A stretch of 64,000 bases of DNA from Roseburia intestinalis L1-82 (GCF_900537995.1 NZ_LR027880.1:3418001-3482000), one strand, 5' to 3'; positions 7,237 to 16,592 are shown, counted from the first letter of the stretch. Notes: generated by a model from the sequence alone, not told the origin. Made by a program: numbers and translations.

Positions 7237-9485
7237 AGATGCCAGATATCCTCATTGTACTGTGCAATGGTACGGTCTGATGAGAAGAATCCTGCCTTGC
7301 TGATGTTGACAAGCATTTTCTTAGCCCATGCCATACGGTCTTCGTAATCTGCGTAGATACGTTCTTTGGTTGCAACGTACTCCTCGAAATCCGGGAGAGT
7401 CATGAACCAGTCTTTGTTTAACAGCTCGTTGTAAAGACGCTCTAAGTTCTCTGCACATCCAACTGCTTTCATCTGGTCGCTTACGATAAAGTCGATCGCA
7501 CGTTTGATGTTTGCATCATTCTCGTAGTAGCTTCTGGAAACGTAATCTGCTTTCTCGTAGTGTTTGATAACTTCCTCAGAAGACTCACCGAAGATATAAA
7601 TGTTATCATCGCCAACGAACTGATGCATCTCAACATTTGCTCCGTCCATGGTTCCGATTGCAACGGCACCGTTTAACATGAATTTCATGTTGGATGTTCC
7701 ACTTGCCTCTTTGGAAGCTAAGGAGATCTGCTCATGGATATCTGCTGCCGGGATCAGTTTCTCAGCTAATGTTACGTTGTAGTTTTCTACCATTACTACT
7801 TTTAAGTATGGTGCGACTTCCGGATCATTTGCGATCAGTTCCTGTAAGCAGAGGATCAGATGAATGATGTCCTTTGCAATGATATATGCCGGAGCAGCTT
7901 TTGCACCAAAAATAACGGTGATCGGACGTGCCGGTTTCTTTCCTGCTTTGATCTCGAAATATTTGTGGATCACATAGAGAGCATTCATCTGCTGTCTCTT
8001 GTACTCGTGTAATCTCTTGATCTGGATATCGTAGATGGAGTTGTCATCTAACTCGATGCCCTGTGTTTTTACAAGATAATTCTTTAACTCTGTCTTTCTT
8101 GTACCTTTTACTGCAAGAAGTTTCTTTAATACTTCCTCATCATTTACATATGCGCCGAGTTTCTCTAACTCTTCTGCGTTTTTCTTAAATCCAGGTCCGA
8201 TTAAGGATGTGATAAATTCGGTCATCTCCGGATCACAGTGTAATAACCAGCGGCGGAATGTGATACCGTTTGTCTTATTATTAAACTTCTCCGGATAAAT
8301 CCTGTAGAAGTTATTTAACTCTGTATTCTTTAAAATCTCTGTGTGCAGGTAAGCAACACCGTTGACACTGTATCCGTAATGAATATCCATATGTGCCATA
8401 TGAACGCGTTTCTCATCATCAATGATTGCTACGGATCTGTCATCATATTTCTTTGTCACACGGCTGTTTAACTCATAAATAATCGGCAGTAACTGTGGAA
8501 CAGCTTTCTCTAAGAAATGGATCGGCCATTTTTCAAGTGCTTCGGCTAAGATCGTGTGGTTTGTGTAAGCACAGGTCTTAGATACAATGTCGATCGCCTC
8601 ATCCATTAAGATGCCGCGCTCCATCAACAGACGGATCATTTCCGGAATCACCATACTTGGGTGTGTATCGTTGATCTGGATCACTGCATACTCGTTTAAT
8701 TTGTGAAGATCTCCGCCTCTTGCAAGTGTCTCATCAATAATCAGGCGCGCTGCATTGCTGACCATGAAGTACTGCTGGTATACACGAAGGATTCTTCCCT
8801 TATCATCGGAATCATCCGGATATAAGAATAATGTTAAATTCTTTGCAATATCCTCTTTGTCAAAATCGATGCCCTCACCAACTAAACTCTCATCTACTGT
8901 TTCAACATCGAACAGATGAAGTTTTGTGGTACGATTCTCATAACCAATCACATCGATATCATATAATCTGGACTGTAACGTAAAACCGCCGAACTGAATC
9001 GGGTAAGTAACGTCTGTTTTTGTCAGCCAGCTTTCTTTTTCGATCCATGGATTTGGTGTCTCATTCTGCAGGTTATTTTTGAATACCTGTTTGAACAATC
9101 CGTAATGGTAATTTAAACCAACACCGTCACCGTTTAAACCAAGGCTTGCGATAGAATCAAGGAAGCATGCTGCAAGACGTCCAAGTCCGCCGTTTCCTAA
9201 TGACGGCTCCGGCTCAACCTCCTCGATCTCTGCAAGGCTCTTGCCGTTGTCTGCTAAAAGTTTTTTCACATCCTCATAGATGCCAAGGTTGATCAGGTTG
9301 TTGGATAATAATTTACCGATCAGGAACTCAGCGGAAATGTAATATAATTTACGTTTTCCCTGATTGCTGACTTTTTCTTCTGCCATTCCTTTTGTCATCT
9401 CAAGCAGTGCATAGTAAAGTTCCTCATTTGTGCACTGTGAAATCTCTTTGCCACATCTGTTTGCTACGATTTCCTGTAATTTCAT
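7233..9485 (-). CDS. glgP: glycogen/starch/alpha-glucan phosphorylase
   Basis: 750 residues from the ATG at 9485, chosen because GGAGG lies 5-6 nt upstream; the frame is open further upstream but without a better site. Family knowledge: a PLP-dependent GT35 enzyme releasing glucose-1-phosphate from alpha-1,4-glucans in the cytosol. Seen: N-terminal [44 protein letters not shown] active-site region (INDTHP), [12 protein letters not shown], and the PLP-lysine motif [14 protein letters not shown] followed by GTMDGANVE. Length is typical for Firmicutes. It is monocistronic with its own terminator; an AraC gene diverges from it. Confidence 0.95.
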   Translation of the reverse strand: MKLQEIVANRCGKEISQCTNEELYYALLEMTKGMAEEKVSNQGKRKLYYISAEFLIGKLLSNNLINLGIYEDVKKLLADNGKSLAEIEEVEPEPSLGNGGLGRLAACFLDSIASLGLNGDGVGLNYHYGLFKQVFKNNLQNETPNPWIEKESWLTKTDVTYPIQFGGFTLQSRLYDIDVIGYENRTTKLHLFDVETVDESLVGEGIDFDKEDIAKNLTLFLYPDDSDDKGRILRVYQQYFMVSNAARLIIDETLARGGDLHKLNEYAVIQINDTHPSMVIPEMIRLLMERGILMDEAIDIVSKTCAYTNHTILAEALEKWPIHFLEKAVPQLLPIIYELNSRVTKKYDDRSVAIIDDEKRVHMAHMDIHYGYSVNGVAYLHTEILKNTELNNFYRIYPEKFNNKTNGITFRRWLLHCDPEMTEFITSLIGPGFKKNAEELEKLGAYVNDEEVLKKLLAVKGTRKTELKNYLVKTQGIELDDNSIYDIQIKRLHEYKRQQMNALYVIHKYFEIKAGKKPARPITVIFGAKAAPAYIIAKDIIHLILCLQELIANDPEVAPYLKVVMVENYNVTLAEKLIPAADIHEQISLASKEASGTSNMKFMLNGAVAIGTMDGANVEMHQFVGDDNIYIFGESSEEVIKHYEKADYVSRSYYENDANIKRAIDFIVSDQMKAVGCAENLERLYNELLNKDWFMTLPDFEEYVATKERIYADYEDRMAWAKKMLVNISKAGFFSSDRTIAQYNEDIWHL

Positions 9486-9655
9486 GTTTTCCTCCATGTT
9501 CCGCGCCCCCGGCGCTGTTTTCATTATGTTCCCCAACCAATGTTTATGCATGTTCCTGTTGTCCTGATTTCGCTTTTTTTCGCAAAATCATTGTTTATGA
9601 TGTTATTATAGTTTCTGCAATCACTTTTTTCTTGTAATATTGACTCAAAAAGTGG

Positions 9656-9661
9656 TACAAT
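9656..9661 (+). promoter_or_regulatory. possible -10 box for a near-leaderless araC mRNA
   Basis: TACAAT at 9656-9661 with TTGTAA 18 bp upstream places the start point around 9667-9669, only a few bases before the ATG at 9671. No Shine-Dalgarno sequence precedes that ATG, which fits a nearly leaderless transcript. A weaker alternative is a promoter further upstream. Confidence 0.35.
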
Positions 9662-9670
9662 CCTATCATT

Positions 9671-10558
9671 ATGAATATTTTAGAATATGAAAACTATCAG
9701 GAAAAAATTTTACATGGCGATCCTTTATTCCCTTATATTACCTATCTCTGTTCAATTCCGCTGGATTTTGGGTATGTGCCGATGCACTGGCACGATGAAA
9801 TGGAAATTATCTATATAAAAAAAGGAAACGGCACGATTACGGTCGATTTTACACAGCACACGGTCTCTGCAGGGGATATCGCACTGATCCTTCCGGGACA
9901 GCTTCACTCGATCGGTCAGTTTGAATCCGAATCCATGGAGTACGAAAATATCATTTTTCATCCAAACATGCTGATCTCCAAGAAAACAGATACCTGCAAC
10001 ACGGACTATCTGGTTCCTCTACTGTCCGGTAATGTCTCTCTGCCGCTTTTATATACCCCGGACAGTCCACACTATGCGGAGATTTCTGCCTGCATCGACG
10101 CGAACGATGAAATCTGTAAAACTTATCCGTCCGGTTATCAGCTCTTTATCAAAGGGCAGTTATTTCTGCTGTTTTATATTTTGTTTCACAAATGCAGCAC
10201 AAAGGAACCATCCGGGAAAGACCGCAGCAAATCCTTAGAAAAAATGAAACTGATCTTAAAATATGTGGAAAACAATTATATGGAAAAGATCACGATCGAA
10301 GATATCGCAAATGAAGTAGGACTGAGCCAGTCCCATTTTATGAAATATTTTAAAAATACCATGGGAACCTCTTTCGTCGATTATCTCAACGAATACAGGC
10401 TCACCATGGCATCAAGACTTCTGATCTCCTCCGACTCCTCGATACTTGCAATTGCATCGGAAGTCGGTTTTGAAAATCTTTCTTATTTTAACCGTATTTT
10501 TAAGAAACGCTTTGGGCAGACACCTCGTGAGTACCGCAGGCGGCAATCGCCGGCTTGA
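9671..10558 (+). CDS. AraC-family transcriptional regulator (cupin + AraC HTH)
   Basis: 295 residues. N-terminal AraC-type cupin (MHWHDEMEIIYIKKGNGTIT at about 38-57, then GDIALILPGQLHSI) for sugar or effector sensing; C-terminal double HTH from about residue 190 with IEDIANEVGLSQSHFMKYFK and SEVGFENLSYFNRIFKKRFG ending TPREYRR. It diverges from glgP, so it may control alpha-glucan use, but no target is proven. No ribosome site is visible before the ATG. Its last 59 bp overlap the 3' end of the convergent EAL gene. Confidence 0.88.
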   Translation: MNILEYENYQEKILHGDPLFPYITYLCSIPLDFGYVPMHWHDEMEIIYIKKGNGTITVDFTQHTVSAGDIALILPGQLHSIGQFESESMEYENIIFHPNMLISKKTDTCNTDYLVPLLSGNVSLPLLYTPDSPHYAEISACIDANDEICKTYPSGYQLFIKGQLFLLFYILFHKCSTKEPSGKDRSKSLEKMKLILKYVENNYMEKITIEDIANEVGLSQSHFMKYFKNTMGTSFVDYLNEYRLTMASRLLISSDSSILAIASEVGFENLSYFNRIFKKRFGQTPREYRRRQSPA

Positions 10559-12293
10559 TGAGATTCTCATAGAATTCTTCCGCCGGCTGTGGTTTGCCGA
10601 ACAAAAATCCCTGGATATAATCCGGGTCTAATTCGGAGATCTTTGCAAATTCATCCTCTGTCTCAATTCCCTCAACACAGATCGTCAGATCAAGTTTATG
10701 CGTCATCGTGATGATCTGTGTCATCAGATCATGTTCATACTGATTATTCAGTGCTTTTAATGTGAACGACCGGTCAATCTTGATATAATTCGGTCTTAAA
10801 TCGCCAAGACAGTGCAGATTCGAATAACCGGTTCCAAAATCATCTAAAATGACAAGCACTCCGTTTTTCTTTAATCCGTCCCACAATTTCTGAAAATGTG
10901 TATTGGTATCCAGATAACCGCTCTCTGTCAGCTCAATTCCCACCGCGGAAGGCTCTAATCCATACAGGCGCAGCGCTGTCAGTATCTCCGTCAGGACACG
11001 GCTCTTCATGACCTGCACATAGGAAAGATTGATATTGATGCGGAAATTCGGAATGTATTTCTGCCACCTGCTGCAGGTCGAGATTGCCTGATGCAGCATC
11101 CATTTTCCTGCCGGAATGATCAGACCGGTCTCCTCTAACAGAGGAATAAACTCAACCGGTGAAATACGCTCCCAGTGCACTTTCTCATCTGCATCATGAC
11201 CATCCTCACCCACACATACCGCTTCTTTTTTCGTTTCTCCATCCTCACATCTCTCCGGCATGGAAAAACGCATCAGTGCCTCCGCACCAACCAGCCGGCG
11301 TGTCTTTGTGTCCACGATCGGCTGATAATAAGTCTCAAACCCTTCAAACCCATGGTTTACCGCATGATGCAGCTGCCGTGTGATCTGCTTTTTGCGCAAA
11401 AAAACGTCATAATCTTCCTGCATATATATATAACAGCGGTTCTTTCCCTGCTCTTTTGCTGTATTTAATGCATACTCTGACAATTTCATGATATTTTCAT
11501 AGGTCCCGGATGTTTTTGCAGTATCGACTGCACCCGCAGATATGGTAAACACAGATTTATAACCGTTTTCCTCGATAAATGTATCCAAACTCTTGCGAAT
11601 ATTTTTATAAAGTTCCGTTGCTGCTTCCATATCTCCGCCCGAAAAATCGACCACCATAAATTCATCCGCTAATATCCGGTACAGCCTCTGCGACGGTTTG
11701 ATATTTTCCGCGATACAGTCTGCTGTACTCTTTAAGATATAATCTCCGTACTCCATTCCGAAGTCACCGTTGATATCACGAAAATCATCGATTCCGATGC
11801 GGAGGAAAAATCCATCCGGCAGTCCATCCTCAAACTGTTCTACATAAGCGGAAAGACTTGATTCGCCAAGCAGTCCGCTGACATTGTCTGCCTTCTGTTT
11901 CTGACCGATCTCATTGATGCATCCGACTAAAAAATGCGGTTTCCCGTCAGCATCATTTAATACACGCCCCCTGCAGTTGATCCACACCGGTTTCCCAGCG
12001 CGGTCTAACCACCGGTAATGCATGTTATGAAAAACAATCTCCCCGCTCATAATACGCCGGAATTCATCATCCAGGCGCGACTGGTCTTCCGAATATACAA
12101 ATGTATGATGTGCTTTTGCCGCATCATCAAAATTATCCCCCGGTAAAAGGAAACGCTCTGTCGCATGTTTTGAGATCTTATAGCAGTCTTTCTGCAGATC
12201 AAACACATACAGATAATCATCCATACACGGATTAAACAATTCCACGATATATTCCATCTGTTCTCTTGAAAAACTATTCATTATAGGGTCCAT
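10500..12293 (-). CDS. PAS-GGDEF(degenerate)-EAL cyclic-di-GMP phosphodiesterase
   Basis: 597 residues from the ATG at 12293 (GGAGAAG upstream; the TTG four codons earlier overlaps that site). Domains: PAS with PAC-like region about 20-130 (HYRWLDRAGKPVWINCRGRV), GGDEF about 140-300 with the signature degraded to LADEF, so it probably does not make c-di-GMP; EAL about 320-585 with EALMRF, LTESG, LDDFGTGYSNL, KIDRSF and EGIE intact, so phosphodiesterase activity is likely. An acidic, charged insertion of about 30 residues separates EALMRF from SPVEFI. No TM segment, so cytosolic. Inference: lowers c-di-GMP and favours motility in a flagellate. Confidence 0.88.
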   Translation of the reverse strand: MDPIMNSFSREQMEYIVELFNPCMDDYLYVFDLQKDCYKISKHATERFLLPGDNFDDAAKAHHTFVYSEDQSRLDDEFRRIMSGEIVFHNMHYRWLDRAGKPVWINCRGRVLNDADGKPHFLVGCINEIGQKQKADNVSGLLGESSLSAYVEQFEDGLPDGFFLRIGIDDFRDINGDFGMEYGDYILKSTADCIAENIKPSQRLYRILADEFMVVDFSGGDMEAATELYKNIRKSLDTFIEENGYKSVFTISAGAVDTAKTSGTYENIMKLSEYALNTAKEQGKNRCYIYMQEDYDVFLRKKQITRQLHHAVNHGFEGFETYYQPIVDTKTRRLVGAEALMRFSMPERCEDGETKKEAVCVGEDGHDADEKVHWERISPVEFIPLLEETGLIIPAGKWMLHQAISTCSRWQKYIPNFRININLSYVQVMKSRVLTEILTALRLYGLEPSAVGIELTESGYLDTNTHFQKLWDGLKKNGVLVILDDFGTGYSNLHCLGDLRPNYIKIDRSFTLKALNNQYEHDLMTQIITMTHKLDLTICVEGIETEDEFAKISELDPDYIQGFLFGKPQPAEEFYENLIKPAIAACGTHEVSAQSVS

Positions 12294-12384
12294 ATTCTTC
12301 TCCAATTCTGTAATCTACAAAAACGTTATCTTAATTTTATAATTCGTTGCTTTTATTTTTTCAAAAATATACGGTAATATTCGC

Positions 12385-12472
12385 TCAAAATCCCTGATAC
12401 GGCAGCATATAGTATCCGATCACACCACTCAAAATCCCCGATATGGCAGCATATAGTATCCGATCACACCGC
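12385..12472. repeat. 44-bp tandem duplication at the 3' end of the PAP2 gene
   Basis: 12385-12428 and 12429-12472 are two head-to-tail 44-bp copies with only a few differences. The second is the true 3' end of the PAP2 gene, including its stop codon; the first is a non-coding duplicate just beyond it. Confidence 0.85.
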
Positions 12473-12938
12473 TTAAAATCCCGACAGCAACTCCTGCAGT
12501 GACATCCCATACGGTATGCACGCCCCCGATCACACGGATCACGGCAATCATAATTCCGATCATTGCTAAAATACAGCCCGCCACTGGATTGCGCACAAAT
12601 ACCGTGACGGCGATCACAAATACAGAAAAAACATGACGGCTTGGAAATGATTTTCCTCCCGCATCTTTATCGATCACCGGCGGTAGATCATATTTCTCAT
12701 ACGGGCGCGGTTCATTGACGATCTTGCGGAACAATGTCACGACCACAAATGAAACTGCAGGAACAAGCACTGCCTGCGGCAGTAACGTATCTCTCTTAAG
12801 CAGCAGCGAGATCAGATAAAGCGGATAGCTCACAAAAACAATTCCGGTAAGCAGCCGGTTTGCCAGAATAATCCTGCGGACTTTTTTTTCATCCTGTAAA
12901 AAATACCCGGTCATCTTCCGGTAAGTCTCCCGTGTCAT
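12429..12938 (-). CDS. PAP2-family membrane phosphatase
   Basis: 169 residues with about five hydrophobic segments. The phosphatidic-acid-phosphatase signature is complete: RKIVNEPRPYEKY (motif 1), FPSRHVFSVF near 97 (motif 2, PSxH) and RVIGGVHTVWD near 135 (motif 3, with catalytic His and Asp). Family knowledge: integral membrane lipid phosphatases acting on undecaprenyl pyrophosphate or phosphatidyl-glycerophosphate. Its ATG overlaps the stop codon of the upstream lspA by 4 bp, so the two are translationally coupled. A 44-bp duplication sits over its 3' end. The exact lipid substrate cannot be told. Confidence 0.88.
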   Translation of the reverse strand: MTRETYRKMTGYFLQDEKKVRRIILANRLLTGIVFVSYPLYLISLLLKRDTLLPQAVLVPAVSFVVVTLFRKIVNEPRPYEKYDLPPVIDKDAGGKSFPSRHVFSVFVIAVTVFVRNPVAGCILAMIGIMIAVIRVIGGVHTVWDVTAGVAVGILSGVIGYYMLPYRGF

Positions 12939-13402
12939 GATGAGGCCTCACTTCCCACAACGGATAAAAATGCACCTATAAAAATACAAAAATCTGAAAT
13001 ATTAAATATAATCCCTCTCAGCCATTTCGGTCCAAAGTTAAATTTCACATAATCGACCACATATCCTTTTGTATAGCGGTCGAGCAGATTATTTAATCCA
13101 CCGCCAACCAATAGAGATGCGCCTGTTTTACTAAGACGGTGTCCCGGCATACGGAGCAGGAAATAATATAAAATTCCGACAAAAAACATAATCACTGTAT
13201 GAAGTGCGCGCATCACACGCGGCTTTTTAGCAAGAAAATTAAGTGCTGCTCCACGGTTATAATATTTTTCGATCAGAATCTTATTCCGACGTCCCGGATG
13301 CACCACGTACCTGGCATATTTCCTGTCCATGTGACGTTTGATCCAGAAATCAGAACCGAAAGCAATCCCTGCTATCAATATATATGGCATATTTTTTTTC
13401 AC
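12935..13402 (-). CDS. lspA: signal peptidase II (lipoprotein signal peptidase)
   Basis: 155 residues from a GTG start at 13402, chosen because GGAGG lies 6 nt upstream; an ATG seven codons earlier has a poor site. Family knowledge: an aspartic membrane protease cleaving the signal peptide of prolipoproteins. Seen: FGSDFWIKRH near the start, YNRGAALNF (LspA NxGxAF-like), GGGLNNLLDR...GYVVDYVKFN with the first catalytic Asp, and FNISDFCIFIG with the second. It is more basic and diverged than typical LspA, and a second housekeeping copy elsewhere is possible. Coupled to the PAP2 gene downstream. Confidence 0.8.
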   Translation of the reverse strand: MKKNMPYILIAGIAFGSDFWIKRHMDRKYARYVVHPGRRNKILIEKYYNRGAALNFLAKKPRVMRALHTVIMFFVGILYYFLLRMPGHRLSKTGASLLVGGGLNNLLDRYTKGYVVDYVKFNFGPKWLRGIIFNISDFCIFIGAFLSVVGSEASS

Positions 13403-13452
13403 ATTTTTCCTCCGCACTGTCATATTTCTTTCTAATTATAGTACTTTTTGAT

Positions 13453-13905
13453 CTATTTTCCAAGCACCTGATTGCGGTATTCGTTCGCCGATACCCCAAC
13501 CTGTTTTTTGAACACGCGCGAAAAATGCGCCAGATTCAGGTTGGCGCACATGCACTCGATCGCCTCTTCTAACTCGTCCATATTCGACGGCTTCAGCAAA
13601 AAACGCGTCACACCAAGCCGTATCGCTTCCTTGGCATATTCAAAATCGCGATACCCGGTAAGCACGCTCACTTCAAGATCCGGAAACTGTGAATTTAATG
13701 CTGCAATCATCTGCAGACCATTCATCTCCGGCATACAGATATCCATAAAAACAATATCAGGTCTTTCTTTTTCAATCAGATTCTTTCTTTCCGTTCCATC
13801 ATTTGCGGTCGCAACAACACGGCAGTTCCAGCGCTCCCACGGAATACTTCTTGAAAGTCCCTCCACAATGATCGGCTCATCATCTACCAGCAATACCTTA
13901 TACAT
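13453..13905 (-). pseudogene. YesN-type response regulator with internal deletion
   Basis: 150 residues from the ATG at 13905 (AAGGGGAGAAC upstream). Residues 1-115 are a complete receiver domain (VDDEP at 7-11, phospho-acceptor Asp55 in FMDICMPEMNG, Lys105 in LLKPS). From about residue 123 the chain jumps to the last helix-turn-helix of an AraC domain (LAHFSRVFKKQVGVSANEYR). The middle region and first HTH of a ~500-residue YesN protein are missing, in frame. No sensor kinase partner is adjacent; an IS200 remnant lies upstream. DNA binding is unlikely; it could be a dead fragment or a receiver-only decoy. Confidence 0.75.
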
Positions 13906-14042
13906 GCATTGTTCTCCCCTTCTCTTTATATACCAAAATCGACGATCCCAAAGGGCTCGCCGATTCTGATTCATGGGCTTTAGCCTGTTGAGTGCATCGG
14001 AGTTTCTCCCAACGGAGAAATGGAGATGTGCGAAACAATAAA

Positions 14043-14147
14043 CCACCTGCTATGCGGGTGGTGCAACAAATTTGTTATACAAAAAAATCACCTTTCCGCT
14101 AAAATAGAGTTGTTCAGGCTACTATTTAACGAAAGGAAAGGTGATTT
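14043..14147 (+). mobile_element. IS200-type left end and tnpA leader hairpin
   Basis: CCACCTGC-tat-GCGGGTGG (14043-14061) is a subterminal hairpin typical of IS200/IS605 ends. AAATCACCTTTCC (14085-14097) pairs perfectly over 13 bp with GGAAAGGTGATTT (14135-14147), enclosing the tnpA ribosome site. In IS200 such hairpins are known to restrict transposase translation. The right end of the element is missing. Confidence 0.7.
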
Positions 14148-14149
14148 TA

Positions 14150-14455
14150 ATGGCAAATCAAACAAATTCTATGGCACATACAAAATGGATGTGCAAATAT
14201 CATATTGTATTCACACCAAAATACAGAAGAAAAGTAATATACAATCAGTACAAAGAAGATATCAGAGATATTATCAAAGCATTGTGTAAGTATAAAGGTG
14301 TGGAAATAATAGAAGGACACTTAATGCCAGATCATATCCATATGTTGGTAAGTATTCCACCGAAATATAGTATATCACAGTTTATGGGATATTTAAAAGG
14401 AAAAAGTCACATTGTCCTTGCACTCCAGGTAAAAAGCGTTTACTATAACAATTGA
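14150..14455 (+). pseudogene. tnpA: truncated IS200-family transposase TnpA
   Basis: From the ATG at 14150 the product matches HUH-family IS200 TnpA (MAHTKWMCKYHIVFTPKYRRK, GVEIIEGHLMPDHIHMLVSIPP with the HxH metal motif, FMGYLKGKS). Homology stops near 14409. The remaining residues are unrelated, so the C-terminal helix with the catalytic tyrosine (about 45 residues) is lost and the protein should be inactive. The break coincides with the promoter of the next gene. Confidence 0.85.
14418..14446 (+). promoter_or_regulatory. sigma-A promoter for the 14499 deacetylase
   Basis: TTGCAC (14418-14423), 17-nt spacer, TACTAT (14441-14446), about 45 bp before the AGGAGG of the next gene. It begins within 10 bp of the IS200 breakpoint. 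Confidence 0.6.
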
Positions 14456-14498
14456 TTTTAAAAGTAATTACCATGTAACCTGCAGGAGGATTTTATCA

Positions 14499-15311
14499 AT
14501 GAAAGTTTATGTATGTTTCCCGGAAGGAAAGGCGAAAGCACTGACTATGAGCTACGATGACGGCAAAATTCAGGATGAGCGCCTTGTTTCCATTTTTAAC
14601 CGCTATGGTATACGGGGAACTTTTAATTTAAATTACGGAATGATCGATAAAGAAGGTCTCATTCCGCCGCGCATCAAAAGTTCACGGATCAATGAACTTT
14701 ACGCCGGACATGAAATCGCAACCCATACCATGACCCACCCGACCATTGCACGCTGTCCAATGACGGAAGTTGCCGAAGAAATTTTAGCTGACCGCAAAGG
14801 CTTAGAGCAGATCACCGGCCGCATCATCCGCGGACATGCTTATCCAAACGGATCTTACAATGAAGAAATCAAACAGTTATTCCGCCAGCTTGGCATTGCA
14901 TATGCCCGCGTCGTAGAACCGGCAGCTGACTTTACACTTCCAACCGACCCTCTTGAATGGCATCCGACCTGTCATCATGATGCACCGGATCTGATGGAAA
15001 AAGCTGAATTTTTTGCAGAATTCAAGAAAAAACAATATTTAAAATTAATGTATGTCTGGGGACACAGTTATGAATTTGACAATCATGATAACTGGAATGT
15101 CATTGAAGATTTCTGTGCCTATATGGGCGGCAGAAATGATATCTGGTATGCAACCAACATCGAGATCATTGATTATATGGATGCCGCCAGACGTCTGATT
15201 TTCTCAGCAGACTGCAGAAGAGTCTACAATCCGAATGCCATCAGTGTCTGGCTTGAAATTGACGGAGATACTGTGATAGAAGTAAAAGGCGGCACCTGCC
15301 TGGAAATTTAA
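14499..15311 (+). CDS. polysaccharide deacetylase (CE4/NodB-like), cytosolic
   Basis: 270 residues, no signal peptide. NodB motifs: MSYDDG with the catalytic Asp pair at 20-21, EIATHTMTHP with the two metal histidines near 74, and AYPNGSYN near 117. Further matches are a WHPTCHH segment and a late MYVWGHSYEFDN. Family knowledge: CE4 enzymes de-N-acetylate glycans with a divalent metal, but cytosolic members act on other amide substrates. Start ATG has AGGAGG 9 nt upstream. It is monocistronic behind an IS200 scar. Specific substrate unknown. Confidence 0.82.
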   Translation: MKVYVCFPEGKAKALTMSYDDGKIQDERLVSIFNRYGIRGTFNLNYGMIDKEGLIPPRIKSSRINELYAGHEIATHTMTHPTIARCPMTEVAEEILADRKGLEQITGRIIRGHAYPNGSYNEEIKQLFRQLGIAYARVVEPAADFTLPTDPLEWHPTCHHDAPDLMEKAEFFAEFKKKQYLKLMYVWGHSYEFDNHDNWNVIEDFCAYMGGRNDIWYATNIEIIDYMDAARRLIFSADCRRVYNPNAISVWLEIDGDTVIEVKGGTCLEI

Positions 15312-15322
15312 TCATAACCTTC

Positions 15323-15799
15323 TTAATCATCATGCTTTTTTCGCTCTGTCGTTTTTCGTATAAACTGTTTTACCAGTTCATAAACAAGAAATCCAAACAG
15401 TCCGCCAATCGTATTTAAGATCAGGTCATCTACATCAAGACTTCCGACCTTGAACACAAGCTGCAGTATTTCCACAACAAGACTCAATTCAAAGCTGTAA
15501 AGCACCGTATACCGCAGTTTTCTGCACCGTTCATAGTAGATTGGCAAAAAAGTTCCAAATGGCATGAATGCAATGATATTTCCCACAAGGTTTAAAACCA
15601 CTGCATAAGTACCGAGAACTTTTCGATAACGTATGAAACGCATGATTTCTTTTAATGGCACAAGATTATAGTGATATGCTCTCTCACTGTAAGTCCGTCC
15701 CATTTTTTCTGAAAAGAATAAGAAATAAAACAACACCGCAAAATAAACAGTGAACAATACGCCGGCAATCAGCCGGCGTCTTTTTTTTCTGTCATCCAT
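15323..15799 (-). CDS. VanZ-like membrane protein
   Basis: 158 residues from the ATG at 15799, chosen because it starts 4 nt after the pyrE stop codon, suggesting coupled translation; upstream in-frame starts at 15838 and between overlap pyrE and have no better ribosome site. About four TM segments. VanZ-family pattern: YNLVPLKEIMRFI, LNLVGNIIAFMPFGTFLP, ELSLVVEILQLVFKVGSLDVDDL, NTIGGLFGF. VanZ confers low teicoplanin resistance in Tn1546, but most family members are of unknown function. The gene converges on the deacetylase at 14499. Confidence 0.85.
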   Translation of the reverse strand: MDDRKKRRRLIAGVLFTVYFAVLFYFLFFSEKMGRTYSERAYHYNLVPLKEIMRFIRYRKVLGTYAVVLNLVGNIIAFMPFGTFLPIYYERCRKLRYTVLYSFELSLVVEILQLVFKVGSLDVDDLILNTIGGLFGFLVYELVKQFIRKTTERKKHDD

Positions 15800-15803
15800 C
15801 GCA

Positions 15804-16484
15804 TTATTTACATCCATACTGTTCATAGTATGCATCAATTGCTTTTTTTATCTCATCATTAATGACAATTTTGCCCTGACACTCCTTATTGTAAAGATGT
15901 TCTACGACCTCTTCCATTGTTACAATCGCATTTGTCGGAAAACCATAAGTTTCCCGGATTTCATCAAGTGCACTCATTTTACCGCCAAGTCCCATTTCCA
16001 TACGGTTTAAAGAAACCATCAGGCCAACGATCTCAACATTTGCAGCTCCTCTTACTTTCGGAACTGTCTCCTCCATGGATTTACCGGATGTTGTAACATC
16101 CTCGATCATGACAACACGGTCACCATCTTTTAAACTGCTTCCAAGGAAACTTCCCTTATCTGCTCCGTGGTCTTTTTCTTCTTTTCTATCCGAACAGTAA
16201 CGGACTTCTTTTCCATACAATTTGCTGAATGCAACTGCTGTTACAACACTGATCGGGATTCCCTTGTATGCCGGTCCGAATAATACATCAAAATCATCTC
16301 CATACTTCTCATGGATCGCCTTTGCGTAATACTCACCAAGACGCATTAACTGTGAACCTGTCACATAAGCTCCTGCATTCATAAAAAATGGGGATTTGCG
16401 TCCACTCTTTAATGTAAACTCTCCAAATTTGAGCACATCACTCTCAACCATAAACTCGATAAATTCCTGCTTGTACTGTTCCAT
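15804..16484 (-). CDS. pyrE: orotate phosphoribosyltransferase
   Basis: 226 residues from the ATG at 16484 (AGGAGG about 10 nt upstream; the frame is open further but lacks a site). Family knowledge: converts orotate and PRPP to OMP in pyrimidine synthesis. Seen: FGEFTLKSGRKSPFF near 20, FGPAYKGIPI near 70, YCSDRKEEKDHG near 95 and the PRPP-binding VVMIEDVTTSGKS near 125. A C-terminal helix of about 40 residues extends beyond the core. No other pyr genes are nearby; it has its own promoter at 16564-16592 and is followed by VanZ. Confidence 0.95.
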   Translation of the reverse strand: MEQYKQEFIEFMVESDVLKFGEFTLKSGRKSPFFMNAGAYVTGSQLMRLGEYYAKAIHEKYGDDFDVLFGPAYKGIPISVVTAVAFSKLYGKEVRYCSDRKEEKDHGADKGSFLGSSLKDGDRVVMIEDVTTSGKSMEETVPKVRGAANVEIVGLMVSLNRMEMGLGGKMSALDEIRETYGFPTNAIVTMEEVVEHLYNKECQGKIVINDEIKKAIDAYYEQYGCK

Positions 16485-16563
16485 TTTATCTACGACCTCC
16501 TGTTTAACTTCCTTAATATCGATTGTTTGCACCTGATTCTCTCGTGTCTTCACAATTATTTTT

Positions 16564-16592
16564 ATACTATCATAAGTGTCTTGGAATCTCAA
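16564..16592 (-). promoter_or_regulatory. sigma-A promoter of pyrE
   Basis: Minus-strand TTGAGA (16592-16587), 17-nt spacer, TAGTAT (16569-16564). The leader of about 70 nt contains no obvious PyrR-type attenuator. Confidence 0.65.

Noticed and set aside
9545..9640. Promoter for glgP
   Set aside because: TATAAT-like sequences exist but no partner -35 box at proper spacing could be assigned.
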